Source of the DNA: CAZPXH01 sp964591085
Lineage (GTDB): Bacteria; Spirochaetota; Spirochaetia; DSM-27196; CAZPXH01
DNA length: 29,112 bases
Direction: 5' to 3'
NCBI GenBank assembly: GCA_964591085.1
Contig: CAZPXH010000022.1
Coordinates: forward strand, 1-29,112
Below, piece after piece: positions 16,015 to 24,239 of this stretch; position 1 is the stretch's first letter; every line of letters starts with the position of its first letter. The translations under genes and the position numbers were made by a program. The notes beneath the pieces were generated by a model. That model saw nothing but the letters and a program-made list of their open reading frames with translations. It did no database searches and had not been told where the DNA came from.

Positions 16015-17573
16015 GTAATCGCCGGTCACCTGACAAGAACAAACCGTCGGTCCTGTTTGTTGTCTCTCACGACCTGGGAGCGCAACACGGGTGCTATGGT
16101 GGCCCGGCGGTGACGCCTCATCAGGACGCGCTTGCGGCAGAGGGACTGTGCTTCGACCGCCACTACGTGCATTACCCATTGTGCGGTCCCTCCCGGGCAA
16201 ACCTCTTTACCGGGTGCCGACCCCTAACCACGGAGCGCTTCAACAATCAACCGTTTATGCCTGGATTCCGGGAGCGCATGGGGGAAGGGTTTCGCACCCT
16301 CCCTGAACAGTTTCGCCGCGCCGGGTATAGAACCCGCGGTTTCGGTCTTGTCTTTCACGATGTTGCAGACGCCCCCTCCTGGGAGGAACCTATCTGGCGC
16401 GCTCCGGACGAGAACCCCGTCGCCAAAGCTCACCCCGATCTCCCCCGCACCCTGACGGCAGGGGACAACAAGGATTGGGCCACGGATGGAGCGTATCAAC
16501 TGATCCGGAAACGGTGGAAAGAGCTGCAAGCAACCGGTTTCACCGAGGAGGATCTGCAGAAGAACCCGTCGGTAGCCAGAAAAGCTCAAGGCCTGCCGGT
16601 GGAGGCGGCACCGGTAGACGACTCGGGATACGAGGACGGAGTTGTCACTGATGCGGCCCTGGAGTACCTCCAGGACGTTCCAGATGGAGAGCCCTTCTTC
16701 ATGGCGGTGGGACTCGTCACGGGTCACACACCGTTTCGGGCGCCCAGAAAGTACTTCGATCTCTACCAGCGGGATGCCCTTCCACTCCCCGATTTTCGAG
16801 AGCCCCCTGAAGGTTCTCCGGAATGGGTTTCCGGCGACTCCGAACCATCGCAATATTACACGAGAAATGGCTACGAGCTCCCCTGGAAGGCGAGCGAAGA
16901 ACAATGCCGAGAACTCCTTCACGGCCACCTCGCGGCAGCCTCTTACATCGACGCGCAAATCGGCCGTCTCACATCAAAACTGAAAGAATGCGGACGCTAT
17001 GAGGATACCATTGTAGTGGCGATTTCTGACCACGGCTTCCACGACGGACAGCACGGCTACTGGGGAAAGCACAACCTCTGGGAGCACTCGCTGCGGGCGC
17101 CGTTTATTCTCCGTCTTCCCAAGACGCCTCCTCTTCCGGGACTTGGGGAAAAATCTCCGACCGCAGGGGAGATTGTTGCCGGCATTACCGAGCATGTAGA
17201 CATATTTCCAACACTCTGCGATCTGTGCGGATTGGCAAAACCGCAGCACCTTGAGGGTCGCTCGATGCTTTCACAGATCCTGGATCCTGCCGGCGATGGC
17301 GGACGAGCGGCGTTTGCCCATCGAAAGCATATGTGGCACGACCGCATCAAGGCGTACGAAGTCGCTCACACGGTCCGGACCGACCGGTACCGCTATACCG
17401 AATATCGGAATCAGCACGACACCGCGATTTACCAAGAGCTCTTCGACTACGAAAACGATCCGGATGAACGGCTCAACCACATCTCAATTGAGGAGTACCG
17501 AGGGATAGCAGGAGAGATGAAAAACCTCCTTGACCGCTATCTTGCAGCCCCAAAACAATTTTTCCGGGATTGA
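16011..17573 (+). CDS. Sulfatase, iduronate-2-sulfatase-like, cytosolic, with altered active-site residues
   Basis: This 520-residue protein has the formylglycine motif C58-G-P-S-R. The overall pattern is that of iduronate-2-sulfatase relatives: FHD (H116), 'VTGHTPFRAPRKYFDLY' (H239), SDHGF (D340, H341) and WGKHNLWE (K353). Two normally conserved positions differ. The Asp-Asp metal pair reads His20-Asp21 (VVSHDLG), and the lysine of 'GK.FH' is Leu113 (GLVFH). The N-terminus MSNRRSPDKNKPSVLFVV lacks a signal peptide, so it is predicted cytosolic. It is the last gene of the right arm, overlapping the aldolase-like gene by 4 bases. Confidence 0.88.
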   Translation: MSNRRSPDKNKPSVLFVVSHDLGAQHGCYGGPAVTPHQDALAAEGLCFDRHYVHYPLCGPSRANLFTGCRPLTTERFNNQPFMPGFRERMGEGFRTLPEQFRRAGYRTRGFGLVFHDVADAPSWEEPIWRAPDENPVAKAHPDLPRTLTAGDNKDWATDGAYQLIRKRWKELQATGFTEEDLQKNPSVARKAQGLPVEAAPVDDSGYEDGVVTDAALEYLQDVPDGEPFFMAVGLVTGHTPFRAPRKYFDLYQRDALPLPDFREPPEGSPEWVSGDSEPSQYYTRNGYELPWKASEEQCRELLHGHLAAASYIDAQIGRLTSKLKECGRYEDTIVVAISDHGFHDGQHGYWGKHNLWEHSLRAPFILRLPKTPPLPGLGEKSPTAGEIVAGITEHVDIFPTLCDLCGLAKPQHLEGRSMLSQILDPAGDGGRAAFAHRKHMWHDRIKAYEVAHTVRTDRYRYTEYRNQHDTAIYQELFDYENDPDERLNHISIEEYRGIAGEMKNLLDRYLAAPKQFFRD

Positions 17574-17576
17574 AGC

Positions 17577-17970
17577 TTCTATCCGCGCAACGCGGGCCGC
17601 CGCCGTCCAGCCGCCACATCTCTACAATCTGTTCGTATTGATCGAGCGGCAGGGTATCGTCGCCAGAGATATCCCGTAACGTGGTGTGACTGAGACTCTC
17701 CCGCCCAACGCCACCGCAGGCGAAGCAGTGTAAGACCCACTCCATGCCAAGAATACCCAACCGGAGAGCCCCGAGGAATACATCCGGGGCTGGAGGGCGG
17801 TCCAGGTGCCACTCGTCCGCGACCCGAGTCGTATCGATGAGCAGTTCTTTCGGAGGCGACGCGACAATGAGCGAGCGCAGCCTCCCGATGACTGGATGAT
17901 CGCGGAACCTCAGCGGGGCCGCGGCCAGTCGTTCCTCATGTGCCGATCTTTCGTCGCGTGCTGATACCAA
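17577..17970 (-). pseudogene. DUF5939-like fragment (remnant of a nucleotide-cyclase-type protein)
   Basis: The minus-strand frame encodes 'LRFRDHPVIGRLRSLIVASP', then VADEWHLDRPPAPDVFLGAL, then 'RLGILGMEWVLHCFACGG'. This matches my memory of the DUF5939 region that precedes cyclase domains, with the first CxxC of its zinc ribbon. The second cysteine pair and any cyclase domain are absent. The only starts available are a TTG inside the neighbouring DUF2892 gene, and the frame runs on meaninglessly into the end of the sulfatase gene. I read it as a truncated remnant at the right edge of the sulfatase island. The family match is from memory and moderate. Confidence 0.4.
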
Positions 17971-18136
17971 ACGGCATGTAGATCGGGCACGTGCTCACGA
18001 CCGAGGTCAGCAGGAAGGCAACTCCCAGCCCACCGAGTATCCAGAACCAGCCGCCGGTCAGAATCGCGACTACGATGAATCCGATTCCCAGGATCGTGCG
18101 AATGACCCGGTCTGCATTTCCCATATTCTTGTTCAT
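17936..18136 (-). CDS. Small DUF2892 (YgaP-like) inner-membrane protein
   Basis: This 66-residue protein, MNKNMGNADRVIRTILGIGF followed by a second hydrophobic stretch (WILGGLGVAFLLTSVV) and CPIYMPFGIST, fits DUF2892: two membrane helices, a cysteine after the second, and a 'CP.Y.P.G..T' tail. AAGGAG lies upstream of the ATG. It follows the Crp/Fnr-type gene by 63 bases in the same direction; regulators of that group are often next to DUF2892 genes. The function is unknown. Confidence 0.85.
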   Translation of the reverse strand: MNKNMGNADRVIRTILGIGFIVVAILTGGWFWILGGLGVAFLLTSVVSTCPIYMPFGISTRRKIGT

Positions 18137-18199
18137 GGCGTACTCCTTAATGCTTTTATTCGCTCAAATTAGCCCTGACGACGCGCCTGGGTCTGTGAC

Positions 18200-18874
18200 T
18201 TAGTCACCTGGAGCGGCGATTTCTCCGAGTTTTCCTGGAGACTCGATCGCAATCGTCCCGCGCGCGAGTGCAACGAGGCCTCGTCGCTCCCACTCCTTCA
18301 GAACCCGACTCACCACCTCGCGCGAGGATCCAAGTTCCACAGCGAGTTCCTGGTGCGTCGTTTGTATGGGAGAGGGTCCGGGGCGCCGGACGAGCGTCCG
18401 GGCGAGTCGCACGTCGAGCTTGCCAAAAACGACTTCCTCTATGAGTGCGATCAGCGAGGCGAGTCGTGTGTGATACATGCCAAAGACAAAGTCCCGCCAT
18501 TCAGCCCGGTTCGCCACGAGTCGCCGGAGTGTCGCCGAAGGCACGAGGGCCAACGAGACCACGCCGTGAGCGGACGCTTCGGCCGGGAACGCCGTGGAAT
18601 TGAGGATACTGAGCGTGGAGAGAATGCACGATTCGCCCGGTTCCACCCGGTAGAGGGTTATCGCTCGCCCCGTGTCGCCGTACTTCGTGAGCAGCACCTC
18701 ACCCGAGAGGACGAGGGGAAGGTGAGTGCACTCGTCACCATCGCGGTAGAGGATGTCGTTTGACGGGACATCACGGAAGAGTACGGACTGTTTCAGTTCT
18801 GCGCGGAGACGGGCGTCGCCGCCCAGGTCGGGGAAGGTGCGAACAAACTCCTGCCATTTCCTGTCGTCCAGCAC
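18200..18874 (-). CDS. Crp/Fnr-family transcriptional regulator
   Basis: From a GTG at 18874 the protein is 224 residues, the normal length. It has a cyclic-nucleotide-binding-like beta-roll (FRDVPSNDILYRDGDECTHL; LVLSGEVLLTKYGDTGRAIT; 'LYRVEPGESCILS') and the helix-turn-helix 'HQELAVELGSSREVVSRVL', with an FNR-like recognition helix. There is no N-terminal Cys cluster, so it is not an oxygen-sensing FNR. 'GESCILS' and 'ECTHLPL' place it in a Crp/Fnr branch of unknown ligand. An ATG at 19000 would give 266 residues, but the added residues resemble the tail of a DUF402 protein, so I prefer the GTG. Neither start has a clear ribosome site. Confidence 0.85.
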   Translation of the reverse strand: MLDDRKWQEFVRTFPDLGGDARLRAELKQSVLFRDVPSNDILYRDGDECTHLPLVLSGEVLLTKYGDTGRAITLYRVEPGESCILSTLSILNSTAFPAEASAHGVVSLALVPSATLRRLVANRAEWRDFVFGMYHTRLASLIALIEEVVFGKLDVRLARTLVRRPGPSPIQTTHQELAVELGSSREVVSRVLKEWERRGLVALARGTIAIESPGKLGEIAAPGD

Positions 18875-18992
18875 GACGTCAGTGTAGCACTCACGCGCGC
18901 CCGCATCGTCATGCGAACAGTACCGGGAGATCTCGCCGCGGAGCCAGCCAAACATCGAGCGGGATGAGATCCCCTCGCATGCTGTGACCTGT

Positions 18993-19214
18993 TCAAACAT
19001 CTCGTCGGCCTCGGGATACGAGTTCCTCGGGGTAGGCCATCGTCCGGCTGTGCTCTATGAACTCGTCTTCATCGACCAGTAACACCCGGCCTTCGCCCGC
19101 GAACCGGATGATATCCAGGTCAATGTGGCGCGCGGCCACTCGCTTCCGATTCCACCCCGCGGGGATGGTGACAGTTACGCAGTGCAACCGGGGCGACCAG
19201 TCCCGGTTCCACAT
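18993..19214 (-). pseudogene. DUF402 remnant, 5'-truncated and frameshifted
   Basis: The frame encodes 'RHIDLDIIRFAGEGRVLLVD' and 'EDEFIEHSRTMAYPEELVSR', the conserved C-terminal core of DUF402 ('DLDLDV..DG...LDEDEF'). It then stops after GRRDV. In the +1 frame the sequence continues 'YPEADEMFEQVTACEGISS', a natural DUF402 tail helix, so a single-base indel near 19005-19015 is likely. The N-terminal half of the family is missing, and an in-frame TGA lies shortly upstream. Members of this family are phosphatases or RNA-binding proteins; this copy is probably dead. Confidence 0.5.
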
Positions 19215-19284
19215 GATAGAGATACAAGAACACCCATTAAGACGCCGGAAAACTCACCGCCACGTGAAGGGAGGTTTAGGAGAT

Positions 19285-19671
19285 ATGATAGACTTAGCCT
19301 CAAAGCCTGCCACCCAAGTTCTTCGGCATAAAGGCTCTAAATCACAGAAATGGCTTTTTATCGCGGTTGGCGATAGGGATGTTGGCGATGGGATCCTGAC
19401 CTCACGCGACGGTATCGCTTGGACGCAGCGCTCTTCGCCGGCAAGCGAGGAGTGGTTATCGCTCGCCTACGGGAACAGGTCATTTGTTGGGGTGGCAAGA
19501 AGCTCCGGGGACGGATCAGACGACGTTATGACATCTACGGGTGGAATCACCTGGACACTGCACGACGCGGCCCAACCCGCATTTTGGTCTTCCGTCGTGT
19601 ACGGAGCTGATCAATTCGTCGCAGTTGCCACCACGGGCAGCCAAGTCATGTTCGCAGAGTGGGCCCCGTGA
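19285..19671 (+). CDS. Short beta-propeller (BNR-like) fragment
   Basis: From the ATG at 19285, with GGGAGG 10 bases upstream, 128 residues show about three propeller blades of the type 'W...AYGN..FV.VA....... TS..GI.WT': 'ILTSRDGIAWTQRSS', 'EEWLSLAYGNRSFVGVARSS', 'VMTSTGGITWTLHD' and 'FWSSVVYGADQFVAVA'. Complete proteins with these repeats are longer and secreted. This one has no signal peptide, so it is probably the 3' remnant of a larger gene or a very small intracellular propeller half. It lies in a zone with other broken genes. Confidence 0.55.
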   Translation: MIDLASKPATQVLRHKGSKSQKWLFIAVGDRDVGDGILTSRDGIAWTQRSSPASEEWLSLAYGNRSFVGVARSSGDGSDDVMTSTGGITWTLHDAAQPAFWSSVVYGADQFVAVATTGSQVMFAEWAP

Positions 19672-19851
19672 CCGGGAGCGATTGGAGCGGGTGACATAGT
19701 CGCTCTTCCACTACCTTCTGCGGCCGGCCGTGTAGTAGCCGACGGGGTCCCGCCGCTCAGCCCGCGCGAGGTTGAGGATCGCTTGGGTTGTCCCAACTTG
19801 ACCCTGGCCCATCCTCACAAAACTCCAGAAACCGGCTACGCTACTGACAGG

Positions 19852-22053
19852 ATGAGTAAGGAATTGCAGGCTGGCCCGCAGCCAGACGGACGGGAGACTG
19901 CGCTCAAGAGCGTTGGGCTGGTCCTGGTTGCCATCGCTGCCCTTTCCATCAGCGGCATTGCGGTGTTTGCGCCGAGGCTCTCGGTCCTTGCCCTGCGGGT
20001 TGTACTGCTTTCCGGTGTGGGCGCGGGCCTTGCCGGGGCGGGGATGTGGCTCGGTGCCTTCATGCGTGCGGCAAACGCTGAGCGTGAACTCCGCTCGGAA
20101 GAATCTGAACGGGAACAACTCTTTGGCGAGCTCAACAGGTCTGCCACCGGGAGTGAGCGAGTTGCCCGCAAGCTTGCGGCCCAGGTAGGTGAGACCCTTG
20201 CTGCCAATGCAGAGATCTCCTCCCGCACCGGGGAGACGCACTCCCGCGTGGAGGGCCTATTCCGGGAGGTTGCTGACGGGGCTGCTGCCGTAGCCGAGAT
20301 TCGGGCGGCGGTAGAAGAGCTCGAGGGGTTGGTCCGTAGGCAGGACTCGGTGGTGGATGTTTCTGCAGCCGCAATTGAGCAGATCTCCGCCTCCATCCAA
20401 AGCGTTGCAGAGGTTGCAGACGGAAAACGCGCTGCAGCAGAAGACCTCCGGAGCCTGACGGAGCACGGAAGCAAGCGAGTTACCGAGACCGAACGAGTGA
20501 TTGTCCAGGTCAGCGAGAGCATGAGCGGGATCAATGCCACGATCGGCGTAATCAACGACATCGCTGAGCGTACCAACCTCCTTGCAATGAACGCAGCAAT
20601 CGAGGCGGCACACGCCGGTGCTGCCGGCCGTGGCTTTGCGGTTGTGGCAACGGAAATCCGCAAGCTGGCGGAGACAACCGCAAAGAACGCAAGCGAGATT
20701 GGCGCCACACTCGCCGAGCTCTCAGAGGCCATTGCCGCCGCGCGGACTGCAAGCGAGGAAACCGGTGATGCTTTCCGCAGCATTGAGTCCGGGAGCCACA
20801 GCGTTGCGGACGCCTTCACCGAGATCACCGGCAGCGCGCAGGAGCTTGCAAGCGGCGCGAGTGAAGTGGTCCGCTCCACCGAGGAGATGCGGAGCATCTC
20901 CGCGCAGATTGTCACCAGCGCAGAGAGCATGGTCCGACAGGCGGACCAGGTGAACGGGGTGCTTGCTAACACTCGTACAACCGCAGAACAGGCCGCCCAG
21001 AGCATGGGCGGGGTGCGGGAATCCGCAGCCAACGTGAACCTGGCCACCAACCAGATCAGCGGCCTGGTGATTGATACCAACCAGCACATCACCGGAATCC
21101 TGGAAACCATTGAGCGCCTGGATGGGACCGAGGAGGTGGAAGAGGCTGACGCCATCCAGCGCCTGCAACTCTCCACCATCATTCTCAAGCACATGTCGTG
21201 GGTAGCGCGGGCGCGCGCGGTGATTGACGGCAAACAGGATGAGGTGAACACGGACCTGGTGGACTCCACGCGCGGTGACCTCGGCCAGTGGCTGGCCACC
21301 GAAGGAAAGACCGTCATTGCCGATGGGGCGGCCTACCGCCGCCTGGATCAGCTGCATCGGGAGCTGCACGCCCTGGTTGCCTCCATCATCCAGTGCGCGC
21401 GCCCGGATTCCGGCGTTGCGTCCCAGCGCGGCTGTACTGATGTGGAGGGGGATTTCCAGGAACTACTGGGAATCAGCCGCTCCATTGTTGAAATGCTCTC
21501 CACCTACCAGCGCGGGGAATTTGTGCAATGGACGCCCGCCATTGCGGTGAACGTGGAGACCTTTGACGGCCACCACCAGAAGCTCTTTGACCTGATCAAC
21601 CGCCTGTACAAGGCCATGCAGGAAGGCCAGTCAAAGCAGGCGCTCGCCGGGATCTTTGATGATCTGTTGGACTACACGGGCTACCACTTTGGCACCGAGA
21701 TCCGCACCATGGAGCACTTCGGCTACCCCATGTGCCCGCAACACCAGGTTGAGCACAGGAAGCTTGTGGAGCAGGCCGTGGAGTTACGCAAACAGCTGGA
21801 TCTGGACCGCCCGATGATTGCCGTGGAAGTCATGGAGTTCCTGCGGGACTGGGTCACAAACCACATCAAGGCCTGTGACAAGCTGTACTCGGACTTCTTC
21901 CAGGACAAGGATGTGGCTGCCTTTGTCCGGTCTCTGGATGCCGGGCGTCCGGCGGAAGACGCAGCCGGAAGCGTAAGCCGCGTGAGCGCGGCTGATCCCT
22001 CCGTCGGAACCTCCGCCCCACCCCGAATGGACGAGGCCAGCGCGGCGCGCTGA
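19852..22053 (+). CDS. Chemoreceptor with CZB-like and bacteriohemerythrin domains
   Basis: From the ATG at 19852 the protein is 733 residues. Two membrane helices (about 19-40 and 45-70) are joined by a very short loop, so there is no periplasmic sensor. A long coiled coil carries the MCP hairpin 'INDIAERTNLLAMNAAIEAA' near residue 235. Residues about 443-513 resemble a CZB zinc-binding domain: 'KHMSW' and 'LHRELH' are kept, but the usual cysteine before 'LG.WL' is Gly. Residues about 557-683 form a bacteriohemerythrin with all its ligands (DGHHQ, YHFGTE, HQVEH, NHIKACD), a di-iron oxygen site. It probably couples cytosolic oxygen or redox state to CheA. Starting at 19783 instead would add 23 residues without family features. 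Confidence 0.9.
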   Translation: MSKELQAGPQPDGRETALKSVGLVLVAIAALSISGIAVFAPRLSVLALRVVLLSGVGAGLAGAGMWLGAFMRAANAERELRSEESEREQLFGELNRSATGSERVARKLAAQVGETLAANAEISSRTGETHSRVEGLFREVADGAAAVAEIRAAVEELEGLVRRQDSVVDVSAAAIEQISASIQSVAEVADGKRAAAEDLRSLTEHGSKRVTETERVIVQVSESMSGINATIGVINDIAERTNLLAMNAAIEAAHAGAAGRGFAVVATEIRKLAETTAKNASEIGATLAELSEAIAAARTASEETGDAFRSIESGSHSVADAFTEITGSAQELASGASEVVRSTEEMRSISAQIVTSAESMVRQADQVNGVLANTRTTAEQAAQSMGGVRESAANVNLATNQISGLVIDTNQHITGILETIERLDGTEEVEEADAIQRLQLSTIILKHMSWVARARAVIDGKQDEVNTDLVDSTRGDLGQWLATEGKTVIADGAAYRRLDQLHRELHALVASIIQCARPDSGVASQRGCTDVEGDFQELLGISRSIVEMLSTYQRGEFVQWTPAIAVNVETFDGHHQKLFDLINRLYKAMQEGQSKQALAGIFDDLLDYTGYHFGTEIRTMEHFGYPMCPQHQVEHRKLVEQAVELRKQLDLDRPMIAVEVMEFLRDWVTNHIKACDKLYSDFFQDKDVAAFVRSLDAGRPAEDAAGSVSRVSAADPSVGTSAPPRMDEASAAR

Positions 22054-22068
22054 ATCCTGGCTCAGCGC
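22047..22068. terminator. Bidirectional stem-loop spanning two convergent stop codons
   Basis: The perfect 7-base-pair stem GCGCTGA / TCAGCGC with an 8-base loop includes the TGA of the chemoreceptor on one arm and the TGA of the convergent secreted-protein gene on the other. It has no U-run, so termination strength is uncertain. Confidence 0.5.
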
Positions 22069-22697
22069 ACCTCCATCACCCGAATGCTCTGAACCAGGGA
22101 GTGAAGGTCGTCTCTGAACGCGTCCCGTGATGCGGTGTTCGGAGCGATGAGGGCCACAGCAAAGAAACCAACGCTCGCGTGAAGATAGACCAGCGCTTCT
22201 CTCCGCCCGTTTGCGAAGTTGATGTCAAAGGCGAGCGCCTCCACCCCACCACCGGGAAGCTCCGGCGACTCGGGGTGCACAACTACGCGCCCTCCGTAGC
22301 GTTGAAGGTACGGCGGCAGTGCCAACTCCGCAAAATCCTGAAGTGTTCCTCCCTCCTCAGCCGCAAGGGAAAGCGCACGCACGTACATGTAGGGGCCATC
22401 CGGCTGGATCGGCACCCCGTCCGGGTGGAAGGCCGCCGTGATGCCCATTCCGTACAGCGTCTGCTCGTCCAGCAGCCAACCCGCCGGGGGCGTGGCGAAG
22501 AACGCAATCCAGTCGGTGTAGTGAAGCGCGGTCTGGGATTGGTCTGATTCCCCGCTGTCGCTTTGCGCGCAAACCGTTGGAGCCACGCCCATCAGGAACC
22601 CGGCCGTCACAACCGCAACCACGGCTGGAAGGACTGGGATCCTGGCAGATGACCGCCACAGACGCAGGGCAGGCATGCGTTGAGAAGAGGCCTTCAT
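22062..22697 (-). CDS. Secreted protein of unknown function
   Basis: This 211-residue protein has a basic N-terminus and a hydrophobic core (IPVLPAVVAVVTAGFLMGVA), then 'PTVCAQ', a good signal-peptidase site. The mature part (about 168 residues) contains 'WIAFFATPPAGWLLDEQTLY' and ends 'DDLHSLVQSIRV', a pattern seen in small periplasmic proteins that end in an amphipathic helix. I do not recognise a named family. It begins 34 bases after glpK in the same direction and is probably cotranscribed with it. Confidence 0.7.
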   Translation of the reverse strand: MKASSQRMPALRLWRSSARIPVLPAVVAVVTAGFLMGVAPTVCAQSDSGESDQSQTALHYTDWIAFFATPPAGWLLDEQTLYGMGITAAFHPDGVPIQPDGPYMYVRALSLAAEEGGTLQDFAELALPPYLQRYGGRVVVHPESPELPGGGVEALAFDINFANGRREALVYLHASVGFFAVALIAPNTASRDAFRDDLHSLVQSIRVMEVR

Positions 22698-22730
22698 GAT
22701 CCAACCTATCGCGTTGGTTTCCTCAGCGCT

Positions 22731-24239
22731 TCAACTTTCCGGTTCTTCCCAGCCGCGGGCGCGTTCCACTGCTCGCTTCCACCCCGCGTAGAGTCGGGCA
22801 CGCTCGGTTTCGGCCAGCTCAGGGTTGAAGCGCCGGTCCACCTCGTAGGCAGCCAGGACCTCGTTCCGGTCACTCCAGAATCCAACCGCCAGCCCCGCGA
22901 GGTAGGCGGAGCCCCGGGCGGTTGTCTCAATGATGGTGGGCCGTGCAACCGGCACACCCAGGACATCTGCCTGGAATTGCATCAGGAAGTCGTTGGCGCT
23001 GGCACCGCCGTCCACTTTGAGCTCCGTGGTCTGGATACCGCTGTCGGCCTCCATGCACTCAAGGACGTCCCGGGTCTGGTAGGCAAGCGCCTCCAGCGTT
23101 GCGCGGATGACGTGGTCCCGGGTGGTCCCGCGGGTGATTCCCAGGATTGCGCCCCTCGCGTACATGTCCCAATACGGGGCGCCCAGACCGGCAAAGGCCG
23201 GCACCACGTAGACCCCGCCACTGTCGGAAACCTTGCCGGCGAAGTACTCGGTGTCCGCCGCATCCACAATCAGGTGCATCTCATCCCGGAGCCACTGCAC
23301 GGCGGCGCCGGTCACAAAGATTGCGCCTTCGAGGGCGTAGTCAACCGTATCCCCGATGCCCCACGCGATAGTTGTCAACAACCCGGTCTTGCTCTGGATG
23401 GGCTTGGGACCGGTGTTCATCAGAATGAAGCTGCCGGTTCCGTAGGTGTTCTTGGCCTGCCCGTGGGCAAAGCAGGCCTGCCCAAAGAGCGCGGCCTGCT
23501 GGTCACCGGCAATCCCCGCGATGGGGATTCCCGCCCCACCAAAGGTGCTCTCGTGTGTCTGGCCGAAGACCCCACTGGAGGGCTTCACCTCCGGAAGCAT
23601 GGACATTGGTACGCCAAGCTCCTGACACAGGTTTGAATCCCACTGAAGCGTTCTGATGTTGTAGAGCATGGTACGGGAGGCGTTGCTGTAATCGGTGGCG
23701 TGGACCTCCCCGCGCGTCAGGTTCCAGACCAGCCAGGTATCCACGGTACCAAACAGCAGATCCCCGGCATCTGCCTGTTCCCGCGCGCCGGGAACATTGT
23801 CCAGGATCCACTTGAGCTTGGTGCCGGAGAAGTAGGCGTCTATGACCAGGCCCGTGTTCTCCCGGACGTAGTCCGTCCAGCCCGCGGATGTAAGCGCATC
23901 ACAGATGCCCGCCGTTCGCCGGTCCTGCCACACAATGGCGTTGCAGATTGGCTCGCCGGTCTTGCGGTTCCAGACAACGGTGGTTTCCCGCTGATTGGTA
24001 ATCCCGATTGCCGCCACCTGTTCCGGGCGCACCCGGTTGCTGTCCATCACCTGCCGGGCTACACCGCTCTGCGTGCCCCAGATCTCCATGGGATCGTGCT
24101 CAACCCAGCCGGGCCGAGGGTAGTACTGCGGAAACTCCTGCTGGGACGTCCCGGCAATCCTGCCCGAATGGTCAAACAGGATCGCGCGGCTGCTGGTGGT
24201 ACCCTGATCAAAGCTGAGGATGTACCTCTGGTCTGCCAT
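22731..24239 (-). CDS. glpK: Glycerol kinase
   Basis: From the ATG at 24239 (GGGAGG 6 bases upstream) the protein is 502 residues, the same length as E. coli GlpK. It begins ADQRYILSFDQGTTSSRAIL with the phosphate-1 loop, and has 'GWVEHDPMEIW', 'GITNQRETTVVW', 'SNASRTMLYNIRTLQWD', 'PIAGIAGDQQAALFGQACF' and 'LKVDGGASANDFLMQFQAD', all diagnostic. The upstream in-frame extension to 24314 is not conserved. It makes glycerol 3-phosphate in the cytosol, a possible substrate for the GlpA-like dehydrogenases at 778-5083, although these lie about 18 kb away in another operon. No glpF is visible. Confidence 0.97.
   Translation of the reverse strand: MADQRYILSFDQGTTSSRAILFDHSGRIAGTSQQEFPQYYPRPGWVEHDPMEIWGTQSGVARQVMDSNRVRPEQVAAIGITNQRETTVVWNRKTGEPICNAIVWQDRRTAGICDALTSAGWTDYVRENTGLVIDAYFSGTKLKWILDNVPGAREQADAGDLLFGTVDTWLVWNLTRGEVHATDYSNASRTMLYNIRTLQWDSNLCQELGVPMSMLPEVKPSSGVFGQTHESTFGGAGIPIAGIAGDQQAALFGQACFAHGQAKNTYGTGSFILMNTGPKPIQSKTGLLTTIAWGIGDTVDYALEGAIFVTGAAVQWLRDEMHLIVDAADTEYFAGKVSDSGGVYVVPAFAGLGAPYWDMYARGAILGITRGTTRDHVIRATLEALAYQTRDVLECMEADSGIQTTELKVDGGASANDFLMQFQADVLGVPVARPTIIETTARGSAYLAGLAVGFWSDRNEVLAAYEVDRRFNPELAETERARLYAGWKRAVERARGWEEPES

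Noticed and set aside
17582..17595. Small hairpin CCGCG-CAA-CGCGG after the second sulfatase
   Set aside because: It has only five pairs, a three-base loop and no U-run; too weak to call a terminator.
19836..21317. Minus-strand open frame (493 codons)
   Set aside because: It is antisense to the chemoreceptor coiled coil; the Ser/Ala-rich sequence is the expected mirror of that repeat pattern.
22680..23636. Plus-strand open frame (318 codons)
   Set aside because: It is antisense to glycerol kinase, which is unmistakable on the other strand.
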